The notes under the pieces were generated by a model. The model worked only from the letters and a program-made list of their open reading frames with translations, did no database searches and was not told where the DNA came from. Below, one piece after another: positions 19,143 through 26,891 of a stretch of DNA of 42,882 nucleotides (positions within the stretch are counted from its first letter, which is position 1; each line of letters starts with the position of its first letter). Source of the stretch: DAOMOD01 sp964526035. GTDB taxonomy: Bacteria > Pseudomonadota > Gammaproteobacteria > Xanthomonadales > BPKI01. The stretch is from positions 1 through 42,882 of the forward strand of contig CAZGKE010000009.1 of NCBI GenBank assembly GCA_964526035.1. Reading direction: 5' to 3'. Both the position numbers and the translations under genes were made by a program.

Positions 19143-21314
19143 CTAGGGCTCCACGGGCTCGGTCAGCATCAGCAGGTCGAGCGTGTCGCGTTCGAAGCGA
19201 CCGGCGGCGGGGCCATCGGGCACATCGATCACGAAACTCACGGTGTTGCCCGCGGTCGGATCGAAGAAGGCCGGCTGCACCAGGTTGAGGGTGATCTGGC
19301 CTACTTCGCGGTCGGTCCACGGCTGCGGGCCGGGCGGGAGTGCGCAGGTACGGCAGTAGGCCACGCGCTGCACCAGCGGCAGCGTCTGCCCGGGCTGGTA
19401 GTCATCGCTGATGGCATAGACCCAGCGGCCGCGCCCTTCGGCGTCGGGGTAATAAAGCACCGCAAACAGCAGCACCTTGTCGTCGATGGTGGCATTGGTG
19501 ATGGAAAAGCCCCAGCCGGAATCATCATTGCCGGCGAACCACAGACCGCTGAAGTCAGGCGCTGCGCGCAGGGACTTCGGAAGCAGCGGCGCCATGCACC
19601 ATATGCGCGACTGTGTGCTGTCGATGCGCCAGCGCATCGCGCTGAGTCCGTCTTCCGTCGGACGCTGGTCCTGGAAGCCGTCCCGGCACTCCGGATAGGT
19701 GTCGGGGTCGACGAAGTCGAGCGTCACTCGTCCGCTGGTGTTCGGGTCCTCGTCGGCAAACTGCGGCGGCGAGCGTGCCTCGTCGTAGAAATAGCGCACC
19801 AGATTGTTCGAGTTCACCGTGGTCAGAGGCAGATACTGCCCGTCGACCACGGGCCCGATCGCCTGGTAGTACTCCGGATGGCCCGAGTCGTCGTAGCTGT
19901 ACATGGTCATGACCCAGGAATCGAAGACGCGACTGAACTCGATGCCATGCCCGTTGCGCGCGATGTCGAACCACTGTCCGATCAGCGGCGGCGCGAACAC
20001 CGGCGGGGACTTGGGCTCGGGGTCCCAGCCGACCTTGTTGAGCACCAGCTCGGAGAACCCAAGCTCCCGGCGCTGCTGTCCGGCAGGTGTGCTCGGGAAC
20101 ATCAGCTGTGGCGGGTTGAGACCCATGCGAAGGTGGGAGAGGGTGGACCCGGGATCCAATTCCGCAGGCGCATGCAGCGGAAGGGGAGTGAGCCGTCCCG
20201 GCTGCTGGACGGGATTGAGTTCGGCCGGTGCGTCGAAACTCAGGCCCAGGCCAGAGGACATCGCGGTCACGCGTTCGGCATCGCTATCCAGTTCAGTCAA
20301 CCTGCGCGGCAGCTGGCCGAGCTGCGAGTAGATCGTGTTGTAGGCGTAGACGTCGTCGAAAGGTGCGCCGAGCAGCTGCCCCGAGTCGACGTCGACCAGC
20401 CCTACGAAGCCCAGTCCGTGAACCAGCTCGTGCATGGCCACCGAAACGAAGTCGAAGCCGGTGACGACGCCACCATCTCCGGTTCCGTAGTGCCAGCGCT
20501 GGGTGGCCGGTCTGGACGGGTCGTCGACCCGGGTGTTGAAGGTCACCGTCAGGTCGGTGGCATCGCAACTGCCGCCAGCGAACTTGCACAGCGGTGTGCC
20601 GGCTTGACGCGCTACCGTCGGACGAGAATAGAACGTATTGCGGCGTGCACTACCGGGAAATCCGCGGAAGAAACCGCTGGGAATGGCCGAAGCCAGGGTG
20701 GTGGAATCCGCGCCGTAGTCGCGCCAGCAAGCGCGGACTCGCACTGGAACAGTGCTGCGCAGTGTCTGCGACAGCCGCTGCGCCGCGTTCTCCAGCGCGG
20801 CGCGGCGCTGTGGGTTCCATTCCGCGACGTTGCAGTTCTCGCCCGGCTGATCAAAATCGATCTCGATCGGTGCGCCGGCAAGAGCCTGCGTCGAGACAAT
20901 GGCGCGAACCTGCACCTCGGCGGCCTGCGAAGCAAAGTTGAAAATGGTGAGGTACCAGCGACCCGGCTGCACCGGGAAGTGGCTGGCCTCCGAAATGACC
21001 ACGAACTCGTTCGCGCCCGGGCTGACCGAAAGGTATTGCGACTGGTCGAAGAGGCTGTCCACGTCAGGAATATCGAATTCGAACGCCGAACCGTGGCGAA
21101 GCAGAAGGTCGATATCGACGCCTGCGGTGGAGCTGTCGATCTCGACTGACAGCTGCCGGGCACCCTCGGGCACATCCACCACCAGCTGGGTGGTAAGGCT
21201 CTGTGCGCTGAGACTGAAAGTCACCAACTGGTCATTGGGCAGCGGTGAAAAGTCCTGGGCGAAGGCCGGCATCACAGCCAGCACAAGCGAAATGGCGACC
21301 AGCGTGCGCATCAT
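19143..21314 (-). CDS. Secreted HExxH metalloprotease-like protein with duplicated C-terminal domain
   Basis: The true start is ATG 21314: AAGGAG lies upstream, the ATG overlaps the preceding gene's stop as ATGA, and a signal peptide follows (MMRTLVAISLVLAVMPAFAQ). The 723-aa product has a beta-rich PPC-like segment (about 25-140), a metalloprotease-like region with HELVHGLGF (His295, Glu296, His299) in SVAMHELVHGLGFVG, and two C-terminal copies of a Trp/Gly-rich module: GQWFDIARNGHGIEFSR near 460, and SGLWFAGNDDSGWGFSITN near 590. HExxHxxGF fits gluzincin or metzincin-like enzymes, but I cannot place the family. The protein is probably secreted; substrate unknown. Confidence 0.75.
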   Translation of the reverse strand: MMRTLVAISLVLAVMPAFAQDFSPLPNDQLVTFSLSAQSLTTQLVVDVPEGARQLSVEIDSSTAGVDIDLLLRHGSAFEFDIPDVDSLFDQSQYLSVSPGANEFVVISEASHFPVQPGRWYLTIFNFASQAAEVQVRAIVSTQALAGAPIEIDFDQPGENCNVAEWNPQRRAALENAAQRLSQTLRSTVPVRVRACWRDYGADSTTLASAIPSGFFRGFPGSARRNTFYSRPTVARQAGTPLCKFAGGSCDATDLTVTFNTRVDDPSRPATQRWHYGTGDGGVVTGFDFVSVAMHELVHGLGFVGLVDVDSGQLLGAPFDDVYAYNTIYSQLGQLPRRLTELDSDAERVTAMSSGLGLSFDAPAELNPVQQPGRLTPLPLHAPAELDPGSTLSHLRMGLNPPQLMFPSTPAGQQRRELGFSELVLNKVGWDPEPKSPPVFAPPLIGQWFDIARNGHGIEFSRVFDSWVMTMYSYDDSGHPEYYQAIGPVVDGQYLPLTTVNSNNLVRYFYDEARSPPQFADEDPNTSGRVTLDFVDPDTYPECRDGFQDQRPTEDGLSAMRWRIDSTQSRIWCMAPLLPKSLRAAPDFSGLWFAGNDDSGWGFSITNATIDDKVLLFAVLYYPDAEGRGRWVYAISDDYQPGQTLPLVQRVAYCRTCALPPGPQPWTDREVGQITLNLVQPAFFDPTAGNTVSFVIDVPDGPAAGRFERDTLDLLMLTEPVEP

Positions 21315-21643
21315 CGCAACAGCTCCTTGGTGACGCGTCGCTGCAACACCGCCCCCTGAAGGGACTGCGGCCCGGATTGCCTGCAGCGGACCATGATCTG
21401 CCCGTCGGGCAGGACCTCGTAGCCGGTGACGGTGACAATGCCGGGGTCGAACGTGGCGATGTCCGCCGCGCGGGCGTCGCCGCCAGTTTGCACGCGGCCG
21501 TCGTCGGCCTTCACCAGGCTGATGCTGCGCACGTCGATGCGCGTCGAGGTTGCCGCGGAGGACGCCTGGTCCGCAGCATGCGACGCCGCGCAGGCCGAGA
21601 CCGCGGCCAAGGCCAGAATGCCTTGCTGGACAAATACTTTCAT
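21311..21643 (-). CDS. Small secreted protein co-transcribed with the metalloprotease
   Basis: This 110-aa protein has a signal peptide (MKVFVQQGILALAAVSACAA, cleavage near SHAAD) and a short Ala/Asp/Val-rich mature part containing DPGIVTVTGYEVLPDGQIMV. Its TGA overlaps the ATG of the metalloprotease (ATGA), so the two are translationally coupled. I do not recognise a family. A chaperone-, inhibitor- or propeptide-like role for the protease would fit the coupling, but this is only inference. Confidence 0.7.
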   Translation of the reverse strand: MKVFVQQGILALAAVSACAASHAADQASSAATSTRIDVRSISLVKADDGRVQTGGDARAADIATFDPGIVTVTGYEVLPDGQIMVRCRQSGPQSLQGAVLQRRVTKELLR

Positions 21644-21715
21644 GGGTGGGCAGGTTCGCTGCTTGTATGTAGGGAAAGTGTAACTCAGGACGGTGAACGG
21701 TCTCGAAACACCCCA

Positions 21716-22510
21716 CTATTGTGTAGCGCATCCAAAGGCATCAAGTACGTACACCTTGCCCTTTCCAGGGCGGTAGCCGTTGCGCAGCGCTTCGTGCACA
21801 TATTCGATAGCGCCACCCACTGCGGCTTCCAGTTCCTCGCCGCGAGCGAGGCGCGCGGTGACGGCTGCGGCCAGCGTGCAGCCGGTACCGTGGCCTTCGC
21901 GTCGCAACCTTCGATGACTGAAACGCACGATGCGGCGGCCGTCGAACAGGATGTCGCTGACCTTGGCGCCCGCCATATGGCCTCCCTTGAGCAGCACTGC
22001 GCGGGCGCCGAGCGCGTGCAGCGCAATGGCCGCGGCCTCCATCCCATCCGCCTCGACTGGATAACCGAGCAACACTTCCGCTTCCGGCACGTTCGGTGTA
22101 ATCAGGCTGGCCAGCGGCAGCAGCCGTTCGCGCACGGCCTTGACCGCGTCGCTGCGCAACAATCGTGCCCCCGAACTGGCAACCATCACAGGATCGACGA
22201 CAAGGTGGCGCGGCCGGCGCGCTTCCATGGCAGCAGCCACGCGCCGCGTCAGTGCCGCGGTACCGAGCATGCCGGTCTTGACCGCGGTGATGCGGAAATC
22301 GCTGAACACCGCCTCCAGTTGGGCATCGACGTGGCGCAGCGGTACGGCATGGATATCGAAGACACCGCGAGTGTTCTGCGCGGTCAGGGCGGTCAGCACG
22401 GACAGGCCGTGAACCCGGTGCGCCGCAAAGGTGCGCAGATCCGCTTGGATACCGGCGCCGCCGCCGGAGTCGGAGCCGGCGATGCTCAGGGCTGAAGCGG
22501 GTGTTCGCAT
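21716..22510 (-). CDS. thiD: Hydroxymethylpyrimidine/phosphomethylpyrimidine kinase ThiD
   Basis: ThiD phosphorylates HMP and then HMP-P to give HMP-PP, the pyrimidine half of thiamine. The ribokinase-fold protein (264 aa from ATG 22510) shows ALSIAGSDSGGGAGIQADLR at the N-terminus, VLTALTAQNTRGV, the VVDPVMVASSGARLL phosphate-binding stretch, VLLKGGH, and the anion-hole motif HGTGCTLAAAVTARLA. The upstream ATG at 22555 would add a non-conserved extension. No other thi gene and no TPP riboswitch is visible nearby. Confidence 0.95.
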   Translation of the reverse strand: MRTPASALSIAGSDSGGGAGIQADLRTFAAHRVHGLSVLTALTAQNTRGVFDIHAVPLRHVDAQLEAVFSDFRITAVKTGMLGTAALTRRVAAAMEARRPRHLVVDPVMVASSGARLLRSDAVKAVRERLLPLASLITPNVPEAEVLLGYPVEADGMEAAAIALHALGARAVLLKGGHMAGAKVSDILFDGRRIVRFSHRRLRREGHGTGCTLAAAVTARLARGEELEAAVGGAIEYVHEALRNGYRPGKGKVYVLDAFGCATQ

Positions 22511-22603
22511 CGGAAAAGTCCTTGATCGTTGCGGAAAAGCAACAAGAATGGCCAACTAATTATGGCGAAATCAGAAGGTATCAGGGATTGCTGTGGTTTT
22601 TTG

Positions 22604-22632
22604 TTGACTTTCTGTGGGATTCTTGCCATATT
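22604..22632 (+). promoter_or_regulatory. Sigma70-like promoter of the beta-barrel gene
   Basis: TTGACT (22604-22609) and CATATT (22627-22632) are separated by 17 bp, 43 nt before the ATG of the outer-membrane-like gene. The surrounding sequence is markedly AT-richer than its neighbours. Confidence 0.5.
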
Positions 22633-22675
22633 CTCGCCGTTCCTACCACGGCCCTAGGGGCGCGAAAAGTCGGGC

Positions 22676-23929
22676 ATGCGGCGAACGACAACAGCACTTG
22701 GTACGAAGGCGAGCGCGCTGGCGCTCGCCTTCGTGCTTCCCGTTTCCGTCCAGAGCGTTTCTGCACAGAGCGTCGGGCCCGCGGGCCACGGCCTGTCGGC
22801 GGCGGCGCTCGCCAGTCTCGATGCGAATTCTTCTGCAGGTCACCAGGCGCTGATGGACCAATGGCGTGGCTATGCCCTGAACGGCATCACGCCACAGTTT
22901 GGTTGGAGCCTCTCGCTGGGTGACAGTGCGCCGCCCAGTCTCATGGCGCGCTTTGCCAACAACGTATTCCCGGTGCTTGCGGTGGACGACCAGAGGTCGA
23001 CCCGGCGCAACGCCATCAGCGTCGCGATCTACTCGGCAATGGCTGCAGAGAGTCCTGTCCTCGCGGCGGCCGGTGTCGCTTCCGGCGCCATGACCGACAG
23101 CCTCAACGGCGGTCTGCAGCGTGTCTTCGTTGCGCCATCGTTTACCCAGTCGTTTGGCGAGAGCGGCAGCTGGACGCTTTCGGGCATCCTCGCGCACCAG
23201 CGGTTTGCCAGCATGGGCATGGGCTCAGTCGCCTGGTCGCCGGCTTACAGCGGCATGCTCACCTCCCGGCACTCCCAGTCCATCGGCTCGCGCTATTCGC
23301 AGACGTCGGTCGGCAAAGGCGCGCGGCTGGAGCTCAACGAAGTGCTGACCGACCGCATCTCATGGGCGGTGGCGGTGCAGTCCAAGCTGGATATGGACAG
23401 CTTCAAGTTCTATCGCGGCGTGTTCTCCGACGCCGGCGACTTCGACGTGCCAGGGCACGGCGCCCTCGGCATCAATGTCGAGGTACAGCCCGACGTACAT
23501 TTCGGCGTGAGCGTGCAGCGCGTGTTCTACAGCGACATTGCCGCGTTCACCAGTGCAGCCCTGCCGGTTCGGTTCCTCGCCCTGTTGGGCGATGCCACGT
23601 CGCCCGAGTTCGCCTGGGAAGATCTCACGGTGTATTCGGCTGCACTGACGTGGCAGCGCGTTGCGGGCGAGTCGTGGTCTTTCCGATACACCACACGCCA
23701 GCAGCCGGCGCCGACCTCGGCACTGCTCAGGCAGGCGCTCGAACCCGAATTCACCAACCGCAATCTGGCGCTCGCATTCAGCAGGGATCTTGGTCGCTAC
23801 GGCCAGCTCCTGATCGCCGCAAGCTACGCACCCAAACAGTACCTGCTGGCCACCGGTCCGTTCACCGACCGCGCCAGTCCGGGCCAGCACCAGCGTGAGT
23901 TCGAGGCGCACTGGGGATTTCAGTTCTAG
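22676..23929 (+). CDS. Putative outer-membrane beta-barrel protein
   Basis: The 417-aa protein starts with a signal peptide (MRRTTTALGTKASALALAFV, cleavage likely near SVSAQS). Alternating hydrophobic/polar stretches with aromatic ends follow, such as SWAVAVQSKLDMDSFKFYRG, GINVEVQPDVHFGVSVQRVF and LTWQRVAGESWSFRYTT. It ends HWGFQF, the terminal-phenylalanine signature recognised by the Bam machinery. The strand plan recalls FadL/OmpP1-type porins, but I do not see their diagnostic motifs, so family and substrate are open. It is a single-gene unit with its own promoter and terminator. Confidence 0.7.
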   Translation: MRRTTTALGTKASALALAFVLPVSVQSVSAQSVGPAGHGLSAAALASLDANSSAGHQALMDQWRGYALNGITPQFGWSLSLGDSAPPSLMARFANNVFPVLAVDDQRSTRRNAISVAIYSAMAAESPVLAAAGVASGAMTDSLNGGLQRVFVAPSFTQSFGESGSWTLSGILAHQRFASMGMGSVAWSPAYSGMLTSRHSQSIGSRYSQTSVGKGARLELNEVLTDRISWAVAVQSKLDMDSFKFYRGVFSDAGDFDVPGHGALGINVEVQPDVHFGVSVQRVFYSDIAAFTSAALPVRFLALLGDATSPEFAWEDLTVYSAALTWQRVAGESWSFRYTTRQQPAPTSALLRQALEPEFTNRNLALAFSRDLGRYGQLLIAASYAPKQYLLATGPFTDRASPGQHQREFEAHWGFQF

Positions 23930-23962
23930 AAAGACACACGATCTCAGGGCTTGATCGTTTGA

Positions 23963-23989
23963 GGGCTCCTTCGGGGGCCCTTTCTTTTT
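23963..23989 (+). terminator. Rho-independent terminator with UUCG tetraloop
   Basis: GGGCTCC (23963-23969) pairs with GGGGCCC (23974-23980) around a TTCG loop and is followed by TTTCTTTTT. It ends the beta-barrel gene 33 nt after its stop codon. Confidence 0.92.
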
Positions 23990-24033
23990 GGTTTCCCGCC
24001 AAGTGAGGCAATCCGTTGCCCTTCTTCTCCTGG

Positions 24034-24081
24034 TCACCTGACAACCTAACCACCTAATCACCTAATCACGTAGCCACGTAA
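24034..24081. repeat. Degenerate 8-bp tandem repeat, six units
   Basis: Six consecutive octamers follow one consensus, YCACCTAA: TCACCTGA, CAACCTAA, CCACCTAA, TCACCTAA, TCACGTAG and CCACGTAA. The array lies between the terminator at 23963-23989 and the stop codon of the PhoH-like gene. It is non-coding, and its function is unknown. Confidence 0.8.
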
Positions 24082-24097
24082 CCTTCTGGCTCTCATA

Positions 24098-25576
24098 TCA
24101 CAACTGATCCGACGCATAGTCCGCCAGCCGCGAGCGTTCACCGCGCCGCAGGGTGACGTGCGCGCTGTGCGCCCATGCCTTGAAGCGGTCGACGGCGTAG
24201 GTGAGTCCGGAGGTGGTCTCGGTGAGGTAGGGCGTGTCGATCTGTTCGACGTTGCCCAGGCAGATCATCTTGGTGCCAGGTCCGGCACGGGTCAGCAGGG
24301 TTTTCATCTGCTTGGGCGTCAGGTTCTGCGCCTCGTCGATGATCACGTAGCGGCTCAGGAAGGTGCGTCCGCGCATGAAGTTCATCGAGCGGATCTTGAT
24401 CCGGCTGGCCAGCAGGTCGTTGGTGGCCGCACGACCCCAGGCGCCGCCCTCCTGTGGCGATGTCAGCACCTCCAGGTTGTCGGTGAGCGCGCCCATCCAC
24501 GGCGTCATCTTCTCTTCTTCAGTGCCCGGCAGGAAGCCGATGTCTTCGCCGACGCTGACCGTGGCGCGGGTCATGATGATCTCGCGGTAGCGCTGCTGGT
24601 CCATGGTCTGTGCGAGTCCTGCAGCCAGCGCCAGCAGGGTCTTGCCGGTTCCCGCCGTGCCGAGCAGGGTGACGAAGTCGACCTCCGGGTCCATCAGCGC
24701 GTTCAGGGCAAAGTTCTGCTCACGGTTGCGGGCTGTCACACCCCATACCGAATGGCCGCCGCTGCGGTAGTCCTCGACGATCTGCAGTACGGCGCTGCCG
24801 CCGTCGACCCGCAGCACGCGCAGCTCCAGCTCCTCATCTCCGGGCAGGTACAGAAACTGGTTGGGCTGCCAGTCCTCCTGCTCGCCCATGCGCATCTCGT
24901 AGTAGGCATGACCGCGCTCGGTCCAGGAGCGCAGCTGGTCCTCATGACTGCTCCAGAAGTCGCTGCTCAGCTCCTTCAGCCCGGTGTACAGCAGGCTGAA
25001 GTCGTCCAGCGCGCGATCGTTTTCGTAGTCCTCCGCGAAGACCCCGTAGATGGTGGCCTTGATGCGCAGGTTGATGTCCTTGGATACCAGCACCACCGGC
25101 TGGTCCGGGCGCGTTTCACGGAGGTCGAGGATGCTGGCCAGAATCAGGTTGTCGGCCGCATTGCGGGCACCGGCGCCATTGCCGGGCGGTTCGGTCTGGA
25201 AGTACAGGCGGCCGCTCGAGGTCTTCTGCTGCAGGTTGAGTCCACCCGGCAGCAGCAGCGGAATGCCGTCGCGGATATCGCCATGGCCGTCGGATTCGAT
25301 CAGCTCGTTGATGAATCGGCTGACCTGGCGGGCATTGCGTGAAACCTCGGACATGCCCTTCTTGGCTGCGTCCAACTCCTCCAGCACCATCATCGGAAGG
25401 AAGACGTCGTGTTCGTCGAAGCGGAACAGCGCCGTCGGATCGTGCATCAGCACGTTGGTGTCCAATACGTAGGTGCGCTTTTCCTGGGTCATGTTCGCGA
25501 CGCTCGGTGAGTGATTGGCGTGTGCTGCCGCGTCGGCGGTGCCCTGGGTCGCGTGCTCTCGTTTCAGTCCGTCCAT
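24098..25576 (-). CDS. PhoH-family ATPase with N-terminal PIN domain
   Basis: The 492-aa protein joins a PIN nuclease-like domain (YVLDTNVLMHDPTALFRF, then VLEELDAAKKG; about residues 35-165) to a PhoH ATPase domain with Walker A (LLGTAGTGKTLLALAAG) and Walker B (YVIIDEAQNLTPKQMKTLL). PIN-PhoH proteins of other bacteria act as RNA helicase/ribonucleases; the exact cellular role of this type is unclear. ATG 25576 follows the bcp stop directly (TGAATG), suggesting coupling; an internal ATG at 25492 (MTQEKRTYV) matches the usual family start equally well. Confidence 0.92.
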   Translation of the reverse strand: MDGLKREHATQGTADAAAHANHSPSVANMTQEKRTYVLDTNVLMHDPTALFRFDEHDVFLPMMVLEELDAAKKGMSEVSRNARQVSRFINELIESDGHGDIRDGIPLLLPGGLNLQQKTSSGRLYFQTEPPGNGAGARNAADNLILASILDLRETRPDQPVVLVSKDINLRIKATIYGVFAEDYENDRALDDFSLLYTGLKELSSDFWSSHEDQLRSWTERGHAYYEMRMGEQEDWQPNQFLYLPGDEELELRVLRVDGGSAVLQIVEDYRSGGHSVWGVTARNREQNFALNALMDPEVDFVTLLGTAGTGKTLLALAAGLAQTMDQQRYREIIMTRATVSVGEDIGFLPGTEEEKMTPWMGALTDNLEVLTSPQEGGAWGRAATNDLLASRIKIRSMNFMRGRTFLSRYVIIDEAQNLTPKQMKTLLTRAGPGTKMICLGNVEQIDTPYLTETTSGLTYAVDRFKAWAHSAHVTLRRGERSRLADYASDQL

Positions 25577-26038
25577 TCAGAGCGCTCCGACCGCGGCCAG
25601 CACTTCATCGACATGGCCGGGCACCTTGAGCCCACGCCATTCGGCCCGCAACACGCCCTTGCCGTCGATGACGAAGGTGCTGCGCTGGATACCGCGAACC
25701 ACGCGGCCATACATGTTCTTGTCGCGGATCACATCAAAGGCCTGGCAAAGGGCCTCATCTTCGTCAGATATCAGATCGAACGGCAGGTTCTGCTTGGCGC
25801 AGAAGCCATCGTGACTCCTGATGCTGTCGCGCGATACGCCGACCACTTCGGCACCGGCTGCGCGGAAGTCTTCGATACGGTCGCGGAAATTCTGTGCCTG
25901 GGTGGTGCAGCCCGGGGTGTTGTCCTTGGGATAGAAGTAGAGGACGAGTGTCTTGCCGGCGAAGTCTTTGAGGCTGAGGGTTCTGCCGCCGGTGGCGGCG
26001 GCTTTGAAGGCGGGGACTTTCTTGCCGAGAGCGGGCAT
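25577..26038 (-). CDS. bcp: Peroxiredoxin Bcp (atypical 2-Cys)
   Basis: This 153-aa cytoplasmic thiol peroxidase reduces hydrogen and organic peroxides. The peroxidatic Cys44 lies in KDNTPGCTTQAQNFRD. The E. coli-type resolving Cys five residues later is absent (Gln), but Cys80 (SHDGFCAKQ), 36 residues downstream, sits where the resolving Cys lies in the Xanthomonas enzyme (48/84), so an intramolecular disulfide is likely. It is between gcvR and the PhoH gene on the same strand; gcvR-bcp is a conserved pair. Confidence 0.95.
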   Translation of the reverse strand: MPALGKKVPAFKAAATGGRTLSLKDFAGKTLVLYFYPKDNTPGCTTQAQNFRDRIEDFRAAGAEVVGVSRDSIRSHDGFCAKQNLPFDLISDEDEALCQAFDVIRDKNMYGRVVRGIQRSTFVIDGKGVLRAEWRGLKVPGHVDEVLAAVGAL

Positions 26039-26082
26039 CTGTCGGGTGTTCTCCGGATACGGGGAAGGCGGGCGCGGCGGTC

Positions 26083-26631
26083 TCAGAATTTGATCGGATC
26101 GATAATGGCGTCGAGATTGAGACCGTCGCAGAAGTCGAGGAAATCATCGCGCAGCGCGGCGATGTGCATGTCTGCAGGAATACCCACGGTGACCTGCGCC
26201 TGAAACATCTCGGCGCCGGTCTGCATGGCCCGATAGCGGCTCGAGGAAAGGCTCTCGATGGCGATCCCCTGACGCTCGAAGAATTCGGCCACCTCGAACA
26301 GGATGCCGGTCTTGTCGGCAGCCACGATTTCGACCACGTAGGGCAAGAGATTGCTTTGCATCGGCTTGGCGCCGGTGCGGAAATGGACCACGCGCAGCTT
26401 CTCGTCGCGCTCCAGACGACCCAGCGCCGATTCAAGTTTGGCAATGGCGTCCCAGCTGCCGACGGCGAGCGCCGTCAGCGCCACCTCTTCGCCGACCGCA
26501 GCGACGCGGGTTTCTAGCAGGTTGCATCCGCTGTCGGCGACGCGTCGCGACACCGGAACCAGGGGAGAGTCGGGGAAGCGGGCGAAGGCGCTGACCAGCA
26601 GGTAATTCTCGTTCGCCGTAGGTCGCTGCAC
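26083..26631 (-). CDS. gcvR: GcvR-like regulator with two ACT domains
   Basis: GcvR represses the glycine cleavage operon in E. coli by binding GcvA; whether that partner exists here cannot be seen. The 182-aa protein contains two ACT-like halves: NYLLVSAFARFPDSPLVPVS to about residue 85, and PYVVEIVAADKTGILFEVAE onward. There is no DNA-binding motif, as expected. It diverges from dapA and precedes bcp, the same local order as in E. coli, which strengthens the call. Confidence 0.85.
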   Translation of the reverse strand: MQRPTANENYLLVSAFARFPDSPLVPVSRRVADSGCNLLETRVAAVGEEVALTALAVGSWDAIAKLESALGRLERDEKLRVVHFRTGAKPMQSNLLPYVVEIVAADKTGILFEVAEFFERQGIAIESLSSSRYRAMQTGAEMFQAQVTVGIPADMHIAALRDDFLDFCDGLNLDAIIDPIKF

Positions 26632-26724
26632 GCTTCGGGCCAGGGCTCTTGTAGTTGATCTGAATGGGGCGGGCCCGGGCGGCTCAGGCCGCGCTCAGGT
26701 GGGTTGCAGAATACTTGTCGCCTT

Positions 26725-26744
26725 GTGACCCCGCAAGCGGTCAC
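26725..26744. promoter_or_regulatory. Inverted repeat in the gcvR-dapA divergent region
   Basis: GTGACC (26725-26730) and GGTCAC (26739-26744) are perfect arms around CCGCAAGC, which can itself form a CCG/CGG mini-stem. The site lies midway between the divergent starts of gcvR and dapA, a plausible operator position. The rest of this 260-nt gap shows only weak promoter-like hexamers. Confidence 0.3.
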
Positions 26745-26891
26745 GCCATCAGGGAGGCGAACAGCTGTGCGCAATACCAGTCCGGCAGTCGCCGTCGGTC
26801 AAGATGCCTCATACACGGGCACAGGTTCGGGCCATTCGACCCCCTGCCGTTCCATCGCGGCCGCATTGGCCGTACCATCCGCCGTTCGCCC

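Noticed and set aside
21315..21731. N-terminal extension of the metalloprotease frame to 21731.
   Set aside because: It overlaps the 110-aa secreted gene, while ATG 21314 has AAGGAG, a signal peptide and an ATGA overlap.
22511..22675. TPP riboswitch in front of thiD.
   Set aside because: No CTGAGA-type THI box is present on the minus strand upstream of thiD.
24034..24081. CRISPR array.
   Set aside because: Repeat unit is 8 bp with no spacers and no cas genes nearby.
25577..26038. Bcp as a 1-Cys peroxiredoxin lacking a resolving cysteine.
   Set aside because: The E. coli-type second Cys is missing, but Cys80 is placed like the resolving Cys of the Xanthomonas enzyme.
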